Shown here: in pieces, positions 11,813 through 23,200 of the stretch | How the letters are laid out: every line of letters starts with the position of its first letter | Numbering within the stretch: the stretch's first letter is position 1 | NCBI GenBank assembly: GCA_036488815.1 | Contig: DASXGX010000095.1 | Coordinates: forward strand, 69,491-133,490 | DNA: 64,000 bases | Direction of reading: 5' to 3' | From: Roseiarcus sp036488815 | GTDB taxonomy: Bacteria > Pseudomonadota > Alphaproteobacteria > Rhizobiales > Beijerinckiaceae | Translations under genes and position numbers: made by a program | The notes under the pieces: model-generated | Seen by the model: only the letters and a program-made list of their open reading frames with translations | What the model was told of the DNA's origin: nothing | The model's database searches: none

Positions 11813-13339
11813 TCAATCGCGCAGGAGCGTCTTCAGCACGCCAGGCAGCATCTCCGGTAGATCCTCGGCGATCAACCCCGGCCCGAACGCGCGCGCCGCG
11901 GCGCCGTGCAGCCAGACGGCCGCGCTCGCCGCCTCGAAAGGGGGCATCCCTTGAGCGACGAGCCCGCAGGCGAGGCCGGCGAGAACGTCGCCCGAGCCCG
12001 CCGTCGCCAGGGTCGGCGGCAGATCGAAGCCGATCGAGGCGCGCCCATCCGGCGCCGCGACGACCGTGTCCGCGCCCTTGAGCACCACCACCGCCTGCAG
12101 CGCCGCCGCGGCGGCTCTGGCGCGCGCCAGCTTGCTCGGCGCGTCGAGCACCTCCTCGCGGCCGTGAAACAGGCGCGCGAATTCCCCTTCGTGCGGCGTG
12201 ATGATCGTCGCGCGGCGGTGCTCGCCGATCAGCGCCGCGAGGGCGGCGGCCTCGCCCGCGAAACTCGTCAGCGCGTCGGCGTCGAGCACGACGGCGCGCG
12301 GCGCCGGACTCGGCTCGGACAAGGCCGCGGCGGCGAGCGCACGGGTGTCCTCGCCGACGCCGGCGCCGGGACCGACGAGGATGGCGTTGCGCCGCGAATC
12401 GGCCAGCAGCGCGGAAAAGCCGGCGGCGCCGTCGAACGGAGCGATCATCACCGCCGTTGAATGGGCGGCGTTGACGGCGACCGCGTCAAGCGGGCTCGCC
12501 AGCGTGACAAGCCCCGCGCCGGCCCTGAGCGCCGCGCGCGCCGCGAGCCGCGCCGCCCCGGTGCGATGCGCCGGCCCGGTCAGCGCCAGGGCGGAGCCGC
12601 GCGTATATTTGTGCGAGGCGGCGCTGGGGCGCGGCAAGGCGGCGAGCCAGATCGGCGGCGCGTTGAGATGGGCGCGCGGCGAGATCGCGGCAAGCGCGCT
12701 CGGCGCGCTGCCGATATCGGCAAGGGCGATGCGGCCGCATAGAAGACGGCCAGGCAGCAGGAGGTGGCCGGGCTTGAGGCGGAAGAAGGTGACGCTGGCG
12801 CTCGCCTCGACCACGGCGCCGCGCACCGAGCCCGTCTCGCCGTCGAGACCGGACGGGACGTCGACGCTGAGAACCGGCTTGCCGGCGCGCCCGAAGGCGT
12901 TGATCGCCTTGAGACAATCCAGCGCCACGCCGTCGACGTCGCGCGACAGGCCGGCGCCGAAAATCGCGTCGATCACGAGGTCCGCGTCGGCGAATCGGAA
13001 CGCTTCGGCCCGCTCGACATCCCCCTCATAGCGCGACGCAGCGAGGGCCGCGTCGCCGCGCAGCGCCGCTCGATCGCCGAGCAGAGCGAGGCTCACCCGA
13101 TAGCCGCGCGAAACAAGCAGGCGGGCGGCGATAAACCCGTCGCCGCCGTTGCCGCCCGGACCGCACACGATCGCGATGCGGCCGCGGCTCGGCGCCATCC
13201 GCGCCGCCTCATCCGCGACCGCCGCGCCGGCGCGCTCCATCAGCACGATGCCGGGAACGCCCGCCGCGATCGTCAGCCGGTCCGCCTCGGCCATTTCGGC
13301 CGGCGTCAGAAGTTCGCAGTTCTTGTTGGGATCGAGCAT
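11813..13339 (-). CDS. nnr: Bifunctional NAD(P)H-hydrate epimerase / ADP-dependent NAD(P)H-hydrate dehydratase
   Basis: The 508-residue protein joins both activities that repair hydrated NAD(P)H. The N-terminal YjeF_N epimerase domain (about 1-215) has GPGGNGGDGFIAARLL and LVIDAIFGAGL. The C-terminal ribokinase-like YjeF_C dehydratase domain (about 225-505) has GPGAGVGED, TPHEGEFARL and the anion-hole motif ATAGSGDVLAGL. The length is normal for the fused bacterial form. It is convergent with the HxlR gene. In 11647-11812 a 28-codon minus-strand ORF begins with ATG at about 11759 but has no support beyond its frame. Confidence 0.96.
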   Translation of the reverse strand: MLDPNKNCELLTPAEMAEADRLTIAAGVPGIVLMERAGAAVADEAARMAPSRGRIAIVCGPGGNGGDGFIAARLLVSRGYRVSLALLGDRAALRGDAALAASRYEGDVERAEAFRFADADLVIDAIFGAGLSRDVDGVALDCLKAINAFGRAGKPVLSVDVPSGLDGETGSVRGAVVEASASVTFFRLKPGHLLLPGRLLCGRIALADIGSAPSALAAISPRAHLNAPPIWLAALPRPSAASHKYTRGSALALTGPAHRTGAARLAARAALRAGAGLVTLASPLDAVAVNAAHSTAVMIAPFDGAAGFSALLADSRRNAILVGPGAGVGEDTRALAAAALSEPSPAPRAVVLDADALTSFAGEAAALAALIGEHRRATIITPHEGEFARLFHGREEVLDAPSKLARARAAAAALQAVVVLKGADTVVAAPDGRASIGFDLPPTLATAGSGDVLAGLACGLVAQGMPPFEAASAAVWLHGAAARAFGPGLIAEDLPEMLPGVLKTLLRD

Positions 13340-13458
13340 ATGGCGATCGTGGCGCCGCGCCGATCGCCTCGCAAGGCGTGACGCAAAAAGCCGCCGGAAT
13401 GAAAATAGCGCTTTCCATCGCCCAAGTTTCTGCTATATCGCGCTCCGCACCGGCCTGT

Positions 13459-13534
13459 TCCCCGATAGCTCAGCTGGTAGAGCATTCGACTGTTAATCGA
13501 ATGGTCGCAGGTTCGAGTCCTGCTCGGGGAGCCA
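13459..13534 (+). tRNA. tRNA-Asn (GUU)
   Basis: A 76-base cloverleaf. The acceptor is TCCCCGA/TCGGGGA, the D-arm is TAGCTCAGCTGGTAGAGC, the anticodon stem is TTCGA/TCGAA with loop CTGTTAA (anticodon GTT), and the T-arm is GGTTCGAGTCC. Discriminator G and encoded CCA follow. The GT41 gene begins 158 bases downstream. Confidence 0.97.
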
Positions 13535-13543
13535 TCCATCAGA

Positions 13544-13565
13544 CAGCGCTGGTTTTTTCCTTTTT
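13544..13565 (+). terminator. Possible terminator of tRNA-Asn
   Basis: The short palindrome CAGCGCTG is followed by GTTTTTTCCTTTTT just after the tRNA. The stem is short but the T-tract is strong. Confidence 0.45.
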
Positions 13566-13692
13566 GCTCCTAACGGGCCGGCGCGGAGCGGCGACAAGCT
13601 AGAAGCAAGCTCGGGGGCCTACCAACCGGGACGATCCGCAGGCGAGAGGCAGTCTCGCCGTTCCCCGCATTCCGGTTGAGAACGAGCCCCCG

Positions 13693-15723
13693 ATGTCGAC
13701 AACGGTCAGTACCAAAGACACCCCGCACGAATCTTTCGACCTCGCGCGCAAACAGCAGCTCAGCCTGCCGGAACTGTTTCAAATCGCGGAGGGCCTGAAG
13801 GCTGAAGGGCGCGCGCGAGAAGCGTCGGAACTCTACAAGACCTGGGTCGCGTTCAATCCGGAACACTCCCACCTCCATCTTGCTTATTTCAATCTCTCGG
13901 TGGCGTTGAGGGACCTGGGCGATGCGGCGGGCGCGATCAACGCCCTGCGCGCCTGCGTCAAACAGGAGCCGATGTTCGGTCCGGCCAATGTCAACCTCGG
14001 ACGCACGCTCGAGGACATGGGCCAGCGGACGCTCGCGATTCGTCAGTGGCAGGATTACGTCGGCAGAACCTCGAGCATCACCAGCGACCAGGTCCGCCAC
14101 AGGCTCATGGCCCTGGAGCATATCGGCCGGGTGTTCGAAGAGGTCGAGCTTCTCAGCTCCGCCGAGGACGCGCTGAAGCTGGCGGTCGAATTGCGCCCCG
14201 ACAAGACCGGAGCGGCGCAGCATTGGATCGCGCTTCGGCAGCGTCAATGCAAATGGCCGGTGCTAACCCCCAACGAACACGTTTCCGCCCAGCATCTCCT
14301 GACGGCGATGTCGCCGATGGCGCTCGCCGTCTATGCGGACGACCCGCTGTTTCAACTGGCGAAGGCCTACCGCTACAACCAATCCTTCGTCGGCCGTCCC
14401 GATATGAGGGCGGTCGCGCGGCCTTCCGTGAAGCGCAAGACCGGAACCGGCGAGCGCCTGCGCGTCGGCTACGTCTCGTCGGATTTGCGCGATCATGCGG
14501 TCGGCTTCGCCTTGCGCGAGGTGTTCGAGCTACATGACAAGAGCCGCGTCGAAATCTTCGCCTACTATTCCGGCGACAACCGCGATGATGCGACGCAGGC
14601 GCGCATGAAGGCGGCCGTCGACCATTGGCGCGACATCGAAAAGCTCACGGACCAACAGGCGGCGGCAAAGATCGTCGCTGATGAAATCGACATCCTCGTC
14701 GATCTCAACGGCTACACGAAGCACGCCCGCACCGGAATTTTCGCCTACCGGCCCGCGCCTGCCATCGTCAATTGGTGCGGCTATCCCGGCACGATGGCGA
14801 GCCCCTATCACCAGTACATGATCGCGGACGACGTGATCGTGCCGCCGAGCCACGAACTTTTCTATTCCGAAAAGGTCCTCCGCATTCCCTGCAATCAGCC
14901 GCTCGACCGCAAGCGCGTCATCGACCAGCGCACGCCGTCGCGCGCCGAGGTCGGATTGCCCGAGGACGCTTTCGTCTACGCCTCCTTCAACGGCATGCAG
15001 AAGCTGACCGCGAATTGCCTCGGCCTGTGGACGACGATTTTGCGCGAAGTCCCCAACAGCGTGCTTTGGCTGCTGACGGGTGACGATCAAACCAACGAGC
15101 GTCTGCGCGGCGCGGCGGCTGCGAGCGGGGTCGAAGCGGAGCGGATCCTCTTCGCGAAGAAGGTCGCCAATCCTGAACATTTCGCGAGGATTCCGCTCGC
15201 GGATCTCTTCCTCGACACCATGCCCTACGGCGCGCATTCGACGGCGGCCGACGCGCTGACCATGGGACTGCCCGTCCTGACTGCGCCGGGGAGAAGCTTC
15301 GCGTCGCGGTTCTGCAGCAGCGTCGTGGCCGCAGCGGGACTTCGGGAATTCATCTGCGCGACGACGGACGAGTACGTGCGTCGCGCGGTCGCGTTCGGAC
15401 GCGATCGGAGCAGCCTCGCGCCCTATCGCGATCGTCTCCGGCACTCCCGCGACGCCAGCGCGCTGCGCGACATTCCTGCTTTGACGCGACGGCTGGAAGA
15501 TGTGTTTTGGGAGATGCAGGCCGATTGCGAGCGAGGCGCCGCGCCAATTCCCGATCTGACCAATCTCGACGTCTACTACGAAATCGGCGCGGAGCTCGAC
15601 CTCGAAAACATCGAGCGCCTGGACGACGACGCCTACCGGCGCCTCTACGTCGAGAAGCTCGATCGATGGAACGACTTCTCTCCGCTTCTCCCCGACGCGC
15701 GCTTTTGGAGCAAGCGCCAGTAG
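13693..15723 (+). CDS. TPR-containing GT41 glycosyltransferase (SPINDLY / O-GlcNAc-transferase-like)
   Basis: A 676-residue protein with TPR-like helical repeats at about 25-200 (AYFNLSVALRDLGDAAGAI, then GPANVNLGRTLEDMGQRTLA). The two-part GT41 catalytic region spans about 255-620. Family landmarks include GYVSSDLRDHAVGFAL, VDLNGYTKHARTGIFAYRPA, FNGMQKL with the Lys that contacts UDP in human OGT, VPNSVLWLL, and DLFLDTMPYGAHSTAADAL. It is expected to move a sugar from a nucleotide donor to protein Ser/Thr (or Asn, as in HMW1C) in the cytoplasm. It ends 5 bases from the convergent glf gene, and a giant Ser/Thr-rich repeat protein follows. Those neighbours suggest, but do not prove, that it glycosylates that protein. 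Confidence 0.9.
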   Translation: MSTTVSTKDTPHESFDLARKQQLSLPELFQIAEGLKAEGRAREASELYKTWVAFNPEHSHLHLAYFNLSVALRDLGDAAGAINALRACVKQEPMFGPANVNLGRTLEDMGQRTLAIRQWQDYVGRTSSITSDQVRHRLMALEHIGRVFEEVELLSSAEDALKLAVELRPDKTGAAQHWIALRQRQCKWPVLTPNEHVSAQHLLTAMSPMALAVYADDPLFQLAKAYRYNQSFVGRPDMRAVARPSVKRKTGTGERLRVGYVSSDLRDHAVGFALREVFELHDKSRVEIFAYYSGDNRDDATQARMKAAVDHWRDIEKLTDQQAAAKIVADEIDILVDLNGYTKHARTGIFAYRPAPAIVNWCGYPGTMASPYHQYMIADDVIVPPSHELFYSEKVLRIPCNQPLDRKRVIDQRTPSRAEVGLPEDAFVYASFNGMQKLTANCLGLWTTILREVPNSVLWLLTGDDQTNERLRGAAAASGVEAERILFAKKVANPEHFARIPLADLFLDTMPYGAHSTAADALTMGLPVLTAPGRSFASRFCSSVVAAAGLREFICATTDEYVRRAVAFGRDRSSLAPYRDRLRHSRDASALRDIPALTRRLEDVFWEMQADCERGAAPIPDLTNLDVYYEIGAELDLENIERLDDDAYRRLYVEKLDRWNDFSPLLPDARFWSKRQ

Positions 15724-15728
15724 CGCGC

Positions 15729-16940
15729 TTATAAGGCGGCGGCCGTCGCCGACGCGATGGGCGGCCCCGCTGCGAAGTGAGGCGTCATGACGTTCTCGAA
15801 CGCCTTCAGCGCCGCGCCGATCGCCTGGTGCATGTCCCAGTAGCGATAGGAGCCGAGCCGCCCGCCGAAATGGACGTTGGCCTCGCCGGCGGCGCGGGCC
15901 TTGTAGCGCAGGTAGGTCGCTTTGTCGGCGGCGGTGTCGATCGGATAGTACGGCTCGTCGCCGCGCGAGGCGAAGCGCGAATATTCGCGCACGATCACCG
16001 TCCTGTCCTTGGGGTAGTCGCGCTCGGGATTGAAGTGACGAAACTCCAGGATGCGCGTGAAGGGCGTCGTCTCGTCGGCGTAGTTCATCACCGCCGTCCC
16101 CTGAAAGTCGCCGATCGGCAGCGTTTCTTGCTCGAAATCGATCGTGCGCCAGCCGAGCTCGCCCTCCGCGTAGTCGAAATAGCGGTCTATCGGGCCGGTG
16201 TAGACGACCGGCAGGTCGGCACGCACGAGCGGCTTGATGTCGAAATAGTCGACGCCGAGCCGCACGTCGATCAGCGGGCTCGCCAGCATCCGCTCGAAGA
16301 TCGCCGTGTAGCCGTCGACCGGCAAGCCCTCGAAAGCGTCGGAGAAATAGCGATTGTCGAAGGTGTAGCGCACCGGCAGGCGCGTGATGATGTGCTCGGA
16401 CAGATCGCGCGGATCGGTCTGCCATTGCTTGGCGGTGTAGCCGCGGATGAAGGCCTCGTAGAGCGGCCGGCCGATCAGCGAGATCGCCTTCTCCTCGAGA
16501 TTGGCCGGCGGCCTGCCAGCGAGCTCGGCGGCCTGTTCCGCGACGAGGGCGCGCGCCTCGTCGGGCGAAAAGCGGCGGCCAAAAAATTGGCAGATCGTGC
16601 CGAGATTGATCGGCATCGCGTAGGCCTGGTCGCGGTAGGTGGAAAACACGCGATGGCGGTAGTCGGTGAACGCCGTAAAGCGGTTGAGATACGACCATAC
16701 GGTCTCGTTCGGCGTATGAAAGAGATGCGCGCCGTATTTGTGAATTTCGATTCCCGTGCCCGGGTCTCGTTCGCTGTAGGCGTTGCCGCCGATATGTCGG
16801 CGCCGGTCGACGAGAACGACTCGCTTGCCCAGTTCGTTTGCGGTTCGCTCGGCGAGCGTCGCGCCGTAAAAGCCTGCGCCGACGATCAGCAGGTCACATC
16901 GGGAAAGCGACTCGCTTAGGTTCTCCACTGCCATCGCCAT
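15729..16940 (-). CDS. glf: UDP-galactopyranose mutase
   Basis: A 403-residue flavoenzyme that converts UDP-galactopyranose to UDP-galactofuranose for surface glycans. It shows the FAD dinucleotide motif LIVGAGFYGATLAERTA at the N-terminus, DRRRHIGGNAYS, the GAHLFHTPNETVWSYLNRF block and a C-terminal YSRFASRGDEPYYPID segment that fits the mutase family. Length is normal. The start may be the ATG at 16940 or 16934. It lies downstream of the giant repeat gene on the same strand, but a strong terminator at 17183-17232 separates them, so it probably has its own promoter within 16941-17182. Nothing else was seen in that gap. Confidence 0.93.
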   Translation of the reverse strand: MAMAVENLSESLSRCDLLIVGAGFYGATLAERTANELGKRVVLVDRRRHIGGNAYSERDPGTGIEIHKYGAHLFHTPNETVWSYLNRFTAFTDYRHRVFSTYRDQAYAMPINLGTICQFFGRRFSPDEARALVAEQAAELAGRPPANLEEKAISLIGRPLYEAFIRGYTAKQWQTDPRDLSEHIITRLPVRYTFDNRYFSDAFEGLPVDGYTAIFERMLASPLIDVRLGVDYFDIKPLVRADLPVVYTGPIDRYFDYAEGELGWRTIDFEQETLPIGDFQGTAVMNYADETTPFTRILEFRHFNPERDYPKDRTVIVREYSRFASRGDEPYYPIDTAADKATYLRYKARAAGEANVHFGGRLGSYRYWDMHQAIGAALKAFENVMTPHFAAGPPIASATAAAL

Positions 16941-17182
16941 GCTTTTCTTGAGTCTTTCAACCGCGGACGGCGAAGGCTCAAACCCCGGAACGATTCGAGA
17001 CGTCGTCGTCGCTCGCGCTTAACGCGCCGGAGGCTCGGCGTCTATCCCGAGCGCCCCCGCGGGCGCGCCGAAGAGGCCCTTTCCCTAAGCAATCACATCG
17101 GCGGGACTTGGAGCGCGCGGCGAAAAAGCGGACGCCGGCTTTCCGCCAAAGACGCGCGGCAATTGAGGACTCTGGACCGTTG

Positions 17183-17232
17183 AACAAAAGCGCTCCGCGG
17201 CGTCCGCCCAAGAAAAGCGAACGCCGCGGAGC
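17183..17232 (-). terminator. Rho-independent terminator of the giant repeat gene
   Basis: The 12-bp arms GCTCCGCGGCGT (17192-17203) and ACGCCGCGGAGC (17221-17232) pair perfectly. On the minus strand GCTTTTGTTC follows. It begins 10 bases after the stop codon of the repeat gene. Confidence 0.8.
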
Positions 17233-17242
17233 TGGCAGCGAC

Positions 17243-20200
17243 TTAGCTGTTGTTCTCATAGGCATAGAGCACGGCGTTCACCTGCGCGTCCGACATCGCG
17301 TGCGTCTGTTGAGAGGTGAACGCGTTGGCTTGTGCGCTGTGCAAGGCCGAGAGGTCAGCCGTGGACAAGCCAGCCAACGACGTCGTGCTGAGCGCCTCGA
17401 TCTGAGTCGTCGAGAGCGTCACGAGGTCAGCCGTCGTCAGGGCCGCCGTCTGGCTCGAGGTCAGCGCGGACACCTGCGAGGTCGTTAGCGCCACCATCTC
17501 GCTGGTCGTCAGCGCCGACACCTGGTTGGTCGTCAAACCGGCAACCCCACCGGTCGACAGCGCCGCGACCGCACTGGTGGACAGCGAGACGAGGTCAGAC
17601 GTCGTCAGCGCTGCCACTTGTGCCGAGGTCAGCGCGTGCGCCTGCACCGTCGTCAGCGCCGCCGCTTGGCTTGTCGTCAGAGCCGCCACCGCACTGGTCG
17701 AGAGCGCCGCTGCCTGACCGCTCGTCAACACCGCGACATCAGAGGTCGTCAGCGCCGCCACCTGAGACGAGGTCAGCGCCGCGACGTCCTTGCTGGTGAG
17801 CGCCACCGCCTGGCTCGTCGTCAGCGCCACCGCCTGGCTCGTCGTCAGCGCCGCCGCCTGGCTCGTCGTCAACGCCGCCACCTGCGAGGTCGTCAGCGCC
17901 ACCAACTGGCCGGTCGTCAGCGCCGCCACCTGGCTCGTCGTCAGGTTGGCGACCGCGCCGGTCGTCAGAGCGGCGACTGCGCTGGTCGACAGCGACGTGA
18001 GGTCAGAGGTCGTCAGCGCCGCCGCCTGAGCGGAGGTGAGCGCATGCGCCTGCACCGTCGTCAGCGCCGCCGCTTGGCTCGTCGTAAGGGCCGCCACCGC
18101 GCTGGTCGTCAGCGCCGCCACCTGGCCGCTCGTCAACACCGCGACGTCAGAGGTCGTCAGCGCCGCCACCTGGCTGGTCGTTAGCGCGGCAACGTCCTTG
18201 CTGGTGAGCGCCACCGCCTGCGAGGTCGTCAACACCGCCGCCTGCGAGGTCGTGAGAGCCGCAGTCTGCGAGGTCGTCAACGCCGCCACCTGGCTGGTCG
18301 ACAAGGCCACGACCTGGCCGGTCGTCAGCGCCGCGACCTGGGTCGTCGTCAAGCCGGCGAGCGCGCCGGTCGTCAGCGCCGCGAGCGCGCTGGTCGACAG
18401 CGACGTCAGGTCAGAGGTGGTCAGCGCCGCCGCCTGAGCGGAGGTCAGCGCGTGCGCCTGCACCGTCGTCAGCGCCGCGGCCTGGCTCGTCGTCAGGGCC
18501 GCCACCGCACTGGTCGACAAAGCCGCCGCCTGGCCGCTCGTCAACACCGCGACGTCCGCAGTCGTCAGCGCCGCCACCTGAGACGAGGTCAGCGCCGCGA
18601 CGTCCTTGCTGGTGATCGCCACCGTCTGGCTCGTCGTCAACACTGCCGCCTGCGCGGTCGTGAGGGCCGCGGCCTGCGAAGTCGTCAACGCCGCGACCTG
18701 CGAGGTCGTCAACGCCACGACCTGCGAGGTCGTCAGCGCCGCCACCTGGCTCGTCTTTAGACCGGCGAGTGCGCCGGTCGTCAGCGCCGCTAGAGCGCTG
18801 GTCGACAGCGACGTCAGGTCAGCGGTTGTCAGCGCCGCTGCCTGAGCGGAGGTCAGCGCGTGCGCCTGCACCGTCGTCAGCGCCGCCGCTTGGCTCGTCG
18901 TCAGGGCCGCCACCGCGCTGGTCGACAAGGCCGCCGCCTGGCCGCTCGTCAACACCGCGACGTCAGAGGTCGTCAGCGCCGCCACCTGAGTCGAGGTCAG
19001 CGCCGCGACGTCCTTGCTGGTGATCGCCACCGTCTGGCTCGTCGTCAACACTGCCGCCTGGCTCGTCGTCAACGCTGCGGCCTGGCTCGTCGTCAACGCC
19101 GCCACCTGGCTGGTCGACAGGGCCACCACCTGGCCGGTCGTCAGCGCCGCCACCTGGGTCGTCGTCAGACCGGCGAGGGCGCCGGTCGTCAGCGCCGCGA
19201 GAGCGGTGCTCGACAGCGACACAAGGTCAGAGGTCGTCAGCGCCGCCGCCTGAGCGGAGGTCAAGGCATGCGCCTGCACCGTCGTCAGCGCCGCGGCCTG
19301 GCTCGTCGTCAGGGCTGCCACCGCACTGGTCGAGAGCGCCGCCGCCTCGCCGCTCGTCAGCGCTGCGACGTCCGCGGTCGTCAGCGCCGCCACCTCAGTC
19401 GAGGTCAGCGCCGCAACGTCCTTGCTGGTGATCGCCGCCGCCTGCGAGGTCGTCAACACCGCCGCCTGGCTCGTCGTCAGCGCCGCCGCCTGGCTCGTCG
19501 TCAACGCAGCGACCTGCGAGGTCGTCAGCGCCACGACCTGCGAGGTCGTCAGCGCCGCCACCTGGGTCGTCGTCAGATGGGCGAGCGCGCCGGTCGACAG
19601 CGCCGCGAGAGCGGTGGTCGACAGCGACACAAGGTCAGACGTCGTCAGCGCCGCCGCCTGAGCGGAGGTGAGCGCATGCGCCTGCACCGTCGTCAGCGCC
19701 GCAGCCTGGCTTGTCGTCAGGGCTGCCACCGCACTGGTCGAGAGCGCCGCTGCCTGGCCGCTCGTCAACACCGCGACGTCAGAGGTCGTCAGCGCCGCCA
19801 CCTGAGACGAGGTCAGCGCCGCGACGTCCTTGCTGGTGATCGCCACCGTCTGGCTCGTCGTCAACACCGCCGCCTGCGCGGTCGTGAGGGCCGCGGCCTG
19901 GCTCGTCGTCAGGGCCGCGACCTGGCTGGTCGACAAAGCGACCACCTGCGAAGTCGTCAGCGCCGCGACCTGGGTCGTCGTCAAACCGGTGAGCGCACCG
20001 GTCGTCAGCGCCGCGAGCGCGCTGGTCGACAGCGACGTCAGGTCAGAGGTCGTCAGCGCCGCCGCCTGAGCGGAGGTCAAGGCATGCGCCTGCACCGTCG
20101 TCAGCGCCGCGGCCTGGCTCGTCGTCAGGGCCGCCACCGCGCTGGTCGATAGCGCCGCCGTCTGGCCGCTCGTCAGCGCTGCGACGTCCGCGGTCGTCAG

Positions 20201-23200
20201 CGCCGCCACCTCAGTCGAGGTCAGCGCCGCAACGTCCTTGCTGGTGATCGCCGCAGCCTGCGAGGTCGTCAACACCGCCGCCTGCGAGGTCGTGAGAGCC
20301 GCGGCCTGCGAAGTCGTCAATGCCGCGACCTGCGAGGTCGTCAACGCCACGACCTGCGAGGTCGTCAGCGCCGCCACCTGGGTCGTCGTCAGATGGGCGA
20401 GCGCGCCGGTCGACAACGCCGCCACCGCGCTGGTCGACAGCGACACGAGGTCAGAGGTCGTCAGCGCCGCCGCCTGAGCCGAGGTGAGCGCATGCGCCTG
20501 CACCGTCGTCAGCGCCGCCGCCTGGCTCGTCGTCAAGGCCGCCACTGCGCTGGTCGAGAGCGCCGCTGCCTGGCCACTCGTCAACACCGCGACGTCAGAG
20601 GTCGTCAGCGCCGCCACCTGAGTCGAGGTCAGCGCCGCGACGTCCTTGCTGGTGAGCGCCACCGTCTGGCTCGTCGTCAACACTGCCGCCTGCGCGGTCG
20701 TCAGCGCCGCGGCCTGGCTCGTCGTCAGGGCTGCGACTTGGCTCGTCGTCAGCGCCACCACCTGGCCGGTCGTCAGCGCCGCCACCTGGGTCGTCGTCAG
20801 ACCGGCGAGGGCGCCGGTCGACAGCGCCGCGAGCGCGCTGGTCGACAGCGACGTCAGGTCAGACGTCGTCAGCGCCGCCGCCTGAGCGGAGGTCAGCGCA
20901 TGCGCCTGCACAGTCGTCAGCGCCGCCGCCTGGCTCGTCGTCAAGGCCGCCACCGCGCTGGTCGAAAGCGCCGCCGCCTGGCCGCTCGTCAACACCGCGA
21001 CATCGGCGGTCGTCAACGCCGCCACCTGAGTCGAGGTCAGCGCCGCGACGTCCTTGCTGGTGATCGCCGCAGCCTGCGAAGTCGTCAACACCGCCGCCTG
21101 CGCGGTCGTGAGGGCCGAGGCCTGCGAAGTCGTCAATGCCGCGACCTGCGAGGTCGTCAACGCCACGACCTGCGAGGTCGTCAGCGCCGCCACCTGGGTC
21201 GTCGTCAGATGGGCGAGCGCGCCGGTCGACAGCGCCGACACCGCGCTGGTCGACAGCGAGGTCAGGTCAGAGGTCGTCAGCGCCGCCGCCTGAGCGGAGG
21301 TCAGCGCGTGCGCCTGCACCGTCGTCAGCGCCGCCGCCTGGCTTGTCGTCAAGGCCGCCACTGCGCTGGTCGAGAGCGCGGCCGTCTGGCCGCTCGTCAG
21401 CGCCGCGACATCCGCGGTCGTCAGCGCCGCCACTTCAGTCGAGGTCAGCGCCGCAATGTCCTTGCTGGTGATCGCCGCCGCCTGCGAGGTCGTCAACACC
21501 GCCGCCTGGCTCGTCGTCAGCGCCGCCGCCTGGCTCGTCGTCAGGGCTGCGACTTGGCTCGTCGTCAGCGCCACCACCTGGCCGGTCGTCAGCGCCGACA
21601 CCTGGGTCGTCGTCAGACCGGCGAGGGCGCCGGTCGACAGCGCCGCGAGCGCGCTGGTCGACAGCGACGTGAGGTCAGACGTCGTCAGCGCCGCCGCCTG
21701 AGCGGAGGTCAGCGCATGCGCCTGCACCGTCGTCAGCGCCGCGGCTTGGCTCGTCGTCAGGGCCGCCACCGCGCTGGTCGAGAGCGCCGCCGTCTGGCCG
21801 CTCGTCAACACCGCGACGTCCGCGGTCGTCAACGCCGCCACCTGAGTCGAGGTCAGCGCCGAGACGTCCTTGCTGGTGATCGCCGCCGCCTGGCTCGTCG
21901 TCAACACCGCCGCCTGCGCGGTCGTGAGGGCCGCGGCCTGCGAAGTCGTCAATGCCGCGACCTGCGAGGTCGTCAACGCCACGACCTGCGAGGTCGTCAG
22001 CGCCGCCACCTGGGTCGTCGTCAGATGGGCGAGCGCGCCGGTCGACAGCGCCGCGAGAGCGCTGGTCGACAGCGAGGTCAGGTCAGAGGTCGTCAGCGCC
22101 GCCGCTTGAGCGGAGGTCAGCGCGTGCGCCTGCACCGTCGTCAGCGCCGCCGCTTGGCTTGTCGTCAAGGCCGCCACTGCGCTGGTCGAGAGCGCGGCCG
22201 TCTGGCCGCTCGTCAGCGCCGCGACATCCGCGGTCGTCAGCGCCGCCACTTCAGTCGAGGTCAGCGCCGCAATGTCCTTGCTGGTGATCGCCGCAGCCTG
22301 CGAAGTCGTCAACACCGCCGCCTGCGCGGTCGTCAGCGCCGCGGCCTGCGAGGTCGTCAGCGCCGCAACCTGGCTGGTCGACAAAGCGACCACCTGCGAA
22401 GTCGTCAGCGCCGCCACCTGGGTCGTCGTCAGATGGGCGAGCGCGCCGGTCGACAGCGCCGCGAGAGCGGTCGTCGACAGCGAGGTCAGGTCAGACGTCG
22501 TCAGCGCCGCTGCCTGAGCGGAGGTCAGCGCGTGCGCCTGCACCGTCGTCAGCGCCGCCGCCTGGCTCGTCGTCAGGGCCGCCACCGCGCTGGTCGAGAG
22601 CGCCGCCGTCTGGCCGCTCGTCAACACCGCGACGTCCGCGGTCGTGAGCGCCGCCACCTGGGTCGAGGTCAGCGCCGCAATGTCCTTGCTGGTGATCGCC
22701 GCCGCCTGCGAGGTCGTCAGCACCGCCGCCTGGCTCGTCGTCAACGCTGCGGCCTGGCTCGTCGTCAACGCCGCCACCTGGCTGGTCGACAGGGCCACCA
22801 CCTGGCCGGTCGTCAGCGCCGCCACCTGGGTCGTCGTCAGACCGGCGAGCGCGCCGGTCGACAGCGCCGCGACCGCGCTGGTCGACAGCGACGTCAGGTC
22901 AGAGGTCGTCAGCGCCGCCGCCTGAGCGGAGGTCAGCGCATGCGCCTGCAGCGTCGTCAGCGCCGCCGCCTGGCTCGTCGTCAGACCGGCGACCGCGCTG
23001 GTCGAAAGGGCCGCCGTCTGGCCGCTCGTCAACACCGCGACGTCCGCAGTCGTCAGCGCCGCCACCTGAGTCGAGGTCAGCGCCGCAATGTCCTTACTGG
23101 TGATCGCCGCCGCCTGCGAGGTCGTCAGCGCCGCCGCCTGCGCGGTCGTCAGGGCCGCCGCCTGGCTCGTCGTCAACGCAGCGACCTGCGAGGTCGTCAG

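Noticed and set aside
14530..16698. A 722-codon minus-strand frame spanning parts of glf and the GT41 gene
   Set aside because: It crosses two genes with clear homology in other frames and has none itself.
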